From an uncultured Oscillospiraceae bacterium (GTDB lineage: Bacteria > Bacillota > Clostridia > Oscillospirales > Ruminococcaceae): DNA of 64,000 nt. The stretch lies in contig UQDG01000001.1 of the NCBI GenBank assembly GCA_900539695.1, positions 62,001 to 126,000 on the forward strand, written 5' to 3'. A model generated the notes under the pieces. That model did not search any database. It was not told the DNA's origin and saw only the letters and a program-made list of their open reading frames with translations. Every line of letters starts with the position of its first letter. The stretch's first letter is position 1. Below, piece by piece: positions 63,052 to 64,000 of the stretch. The position numbers and the translations under genes were made by a program.

Positions 63052-64000
63052 ATGATGGACGAACTCAAGCAGCAATTTTACGAGGTCATGCACAAGTATC
63101 AGAAGCCGTTTTCGGAGGAAGGTGTTACGGCGAATCTTACGCAATGGTACGAACAGAAGCAGGGGCTTTTGCAGCTCCTGCGCAGGCATCCACTATGGAA
63201 TGAGAAAGAACTGGCAATCGTGTTCCGCGTGGAGGAGCGCCGAGAGATCGACCGTATCACGGTAGACGAAACACGTGCCGCCATACTGGAACTGGGCCGC
63301 AGAGCCTGCACCGATGATACTGTATACGAAAACTTTGAAACAGCCCTGCGCGCGGCGACCGCAGACTATGCCCAGATACCGAACGAGTACCGTTTGGACA
63401 CGATTCGGCAATACGGCGACATCAAGTGCGCACCAGGGCAAAAGGCGAGCCGCATTATCAATCGGCTCTGCCTGAAATTTCATCTCGACCAAATCGAAGA
63501 GGAAGCGGAAGCGGGCGAGCCGGACAACCGTTATATGCGTACAGTAAAGCCATACAACGCGCTGTTTGCACGGCTGGCCGATGCTCTGAACCCGGCGCAT
63601 ATCGAGAAAACCGCAGTGCTGTCAATCCACCCCTGCGATTTCCTCGAAATGTCCAACCGTGACAACACTTGGAGTTCCTGCCATTGCTTAGAAGGCGGCG
63701 GTTACCGCGGCGGCTGCCAGTCCTATATGGGTGATGCTGTCAGCATGATTTTCTTCACGGTCAGTGACGAGTACACGCAGGACTTCCATACAGCCCCGCG
63801 CATCACGCGAGAAATTTTCTGCTATAAGGATAATGTTCTGCTGCAATCCCGATTGTATCCTACAGATTTGGAGGACCAAAAGACATTGTATCGCAGCATC
63901 GTCCAGCAGGCAATCGCAACATGCCTTGACAAGCCGAACCTGTGGTCACTTAAGCGTGGAAAAGATACCGAACCTTACTGCGAGTCTGCGGCGGACAGCA
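63052..64000 (+). CDS. Uncharacterised element protein, 3' end outside the window
   Basis: At least 316 residues, open to the right edge, from the ATG behind AAGAAAGGCG. The start reads MMDELKQQFYEVMHKYQKPF. A notable segment is IHPCDFLEMSNRDNTWSSCH (about 190-208), followed by a Gly-rich stretch with Cys (GGGYRGGC) and SYMGDAVSMIFFTVSD. The Cys/His spacing hints at a metal site or a PcfJ-like catalytic pocket, but I recognise no named family. It is the first gene after structured leader B. Confidence 0.7.
   Translation, partial: MMDELKQQFYEVMHKYQKPFSEEGVTANLTQWYEQKQGLLQLLRRHPLWNEKELAIVFRVEERREIDRITVDETRAAILELGRRACTDDTVYENFETALRAATADYAQIPNEYRLDTIRQYGDIKCAPGQKASRIINRLCLKFHLDQIEEEAEAGEPDNRYMRTVKPYNALFARLADALNPAHIEKTAVLSIHPCDFLEMSNRDNTWSSCHCLEGGGYRGGCQSYMGDAVSMIFFTVSDEYTQDFHTAPRITREIFCYKDNVLLQSRLYPTDLEDQKTLYRSIVQQAIATCLDKPNLWSLKRGKDTEPYCESAADS

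Larger units (their letters stand above)
51720..64000. mobile_element. Integrative (probably mobilisable/conjugative) element, left part
   Basis: An integrase/excisionase pair at the edge, then YqaJ nuclease, RecD2-like helicase, primase-like protein, PcfK and PcfJ, all outside ordinary chromosomal context. The left boundary lies between the integrase stop (51788) and the ychF start (51704). TTTTACCCCCA occurs twice there (51755-51780) and may be an integrase arm site. The right end, relaxase and secretion genes are beyond the window. Confidence 0.85.

Overview
The window reads as a chromosomal segment of a high-GC gut Firmicute. The gene content (fused long PurL, archaeal-type PurO, cellobiose phosphorylase, PcfJ/PcfK-type element) and the dense intergenic palindromes fit the Faecalibacterium/Gemmiger/Subdoligranulum branch of the Oscillospiraceae. 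That placement is inferred from content and style, not from a marker-gene comparison.

Layout. (1) 1-5.3 kb: cell-wall and division genes (ftsW end, murG, ftsQ-like), then an ECF sigma factor, its zinc-finger anti-sigma and an exported protein. (2) 5.3-18.5 kb, minus strand: a complete ten-gene run from PRPP to IMP and AMP (purE-C-F-M-N-O-AICARFT-D-L-B). It has a promoter and a terminator-containing leader before purE and a second promoter before purC. The last two IMP steps use a stand-alone AICAR transformylase and an archaeal-type PurO instead of bifunctional PurH. (3) 18.8-29.4 kb: psiE-like gene, then a cellobiose module: cellobiose phosphorylase (minus) divergent from lacI, with a sugar-binding lipoprotein, two permeases, a GH1 beta-glucosidase and an orphan type IV prepilin-like gene. 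Two identical 14-bp operator candidates sit at the two divergent promoters. (4) 29.4-36 kb: fhs under a ZTP riboswitch, metA plus a glycosyltransferase, and clpB under a CIRCE element. (5) 36-40 kb: an accessory patch with a CI/LexA-like repressor, a RepA-type ATPase, iteron-like repeats, a short-chain dehydrogenase remnant, tRNA-Leu(GAG) with a duplicated 3' end, and two copies of a small-peptide unit built like a type I toxin-antitoxin locus. (6) 40-51.7 kb: trkA/trkH, a polysaccharide deacetylase, a membrane protein, a GH13 enzyme, a GntR/ABC exporter operon, MTA/SAH nucleosidase and ychF. (7) 51.7-64 kb: the left part of an integrative element next to the ychF start, carrying a Tn916-like int/xis pair, YqaJ nuclease, RecD2-like helicase, primase-like protein, PcfK, PcfJ and unknown genes. 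Two of its operons start with homologous structured leader RNAs. The element runs off the right edge.

The most unusual items are the duplicated peptide/antisense-RNA units around tRNA-Leu (38.88-39.99 kb) and the paired structured leaders of the integrative element (53.5 and 62.8 kb). No family search was possible, so function calls rest on motifs, length and context read from the sequence.
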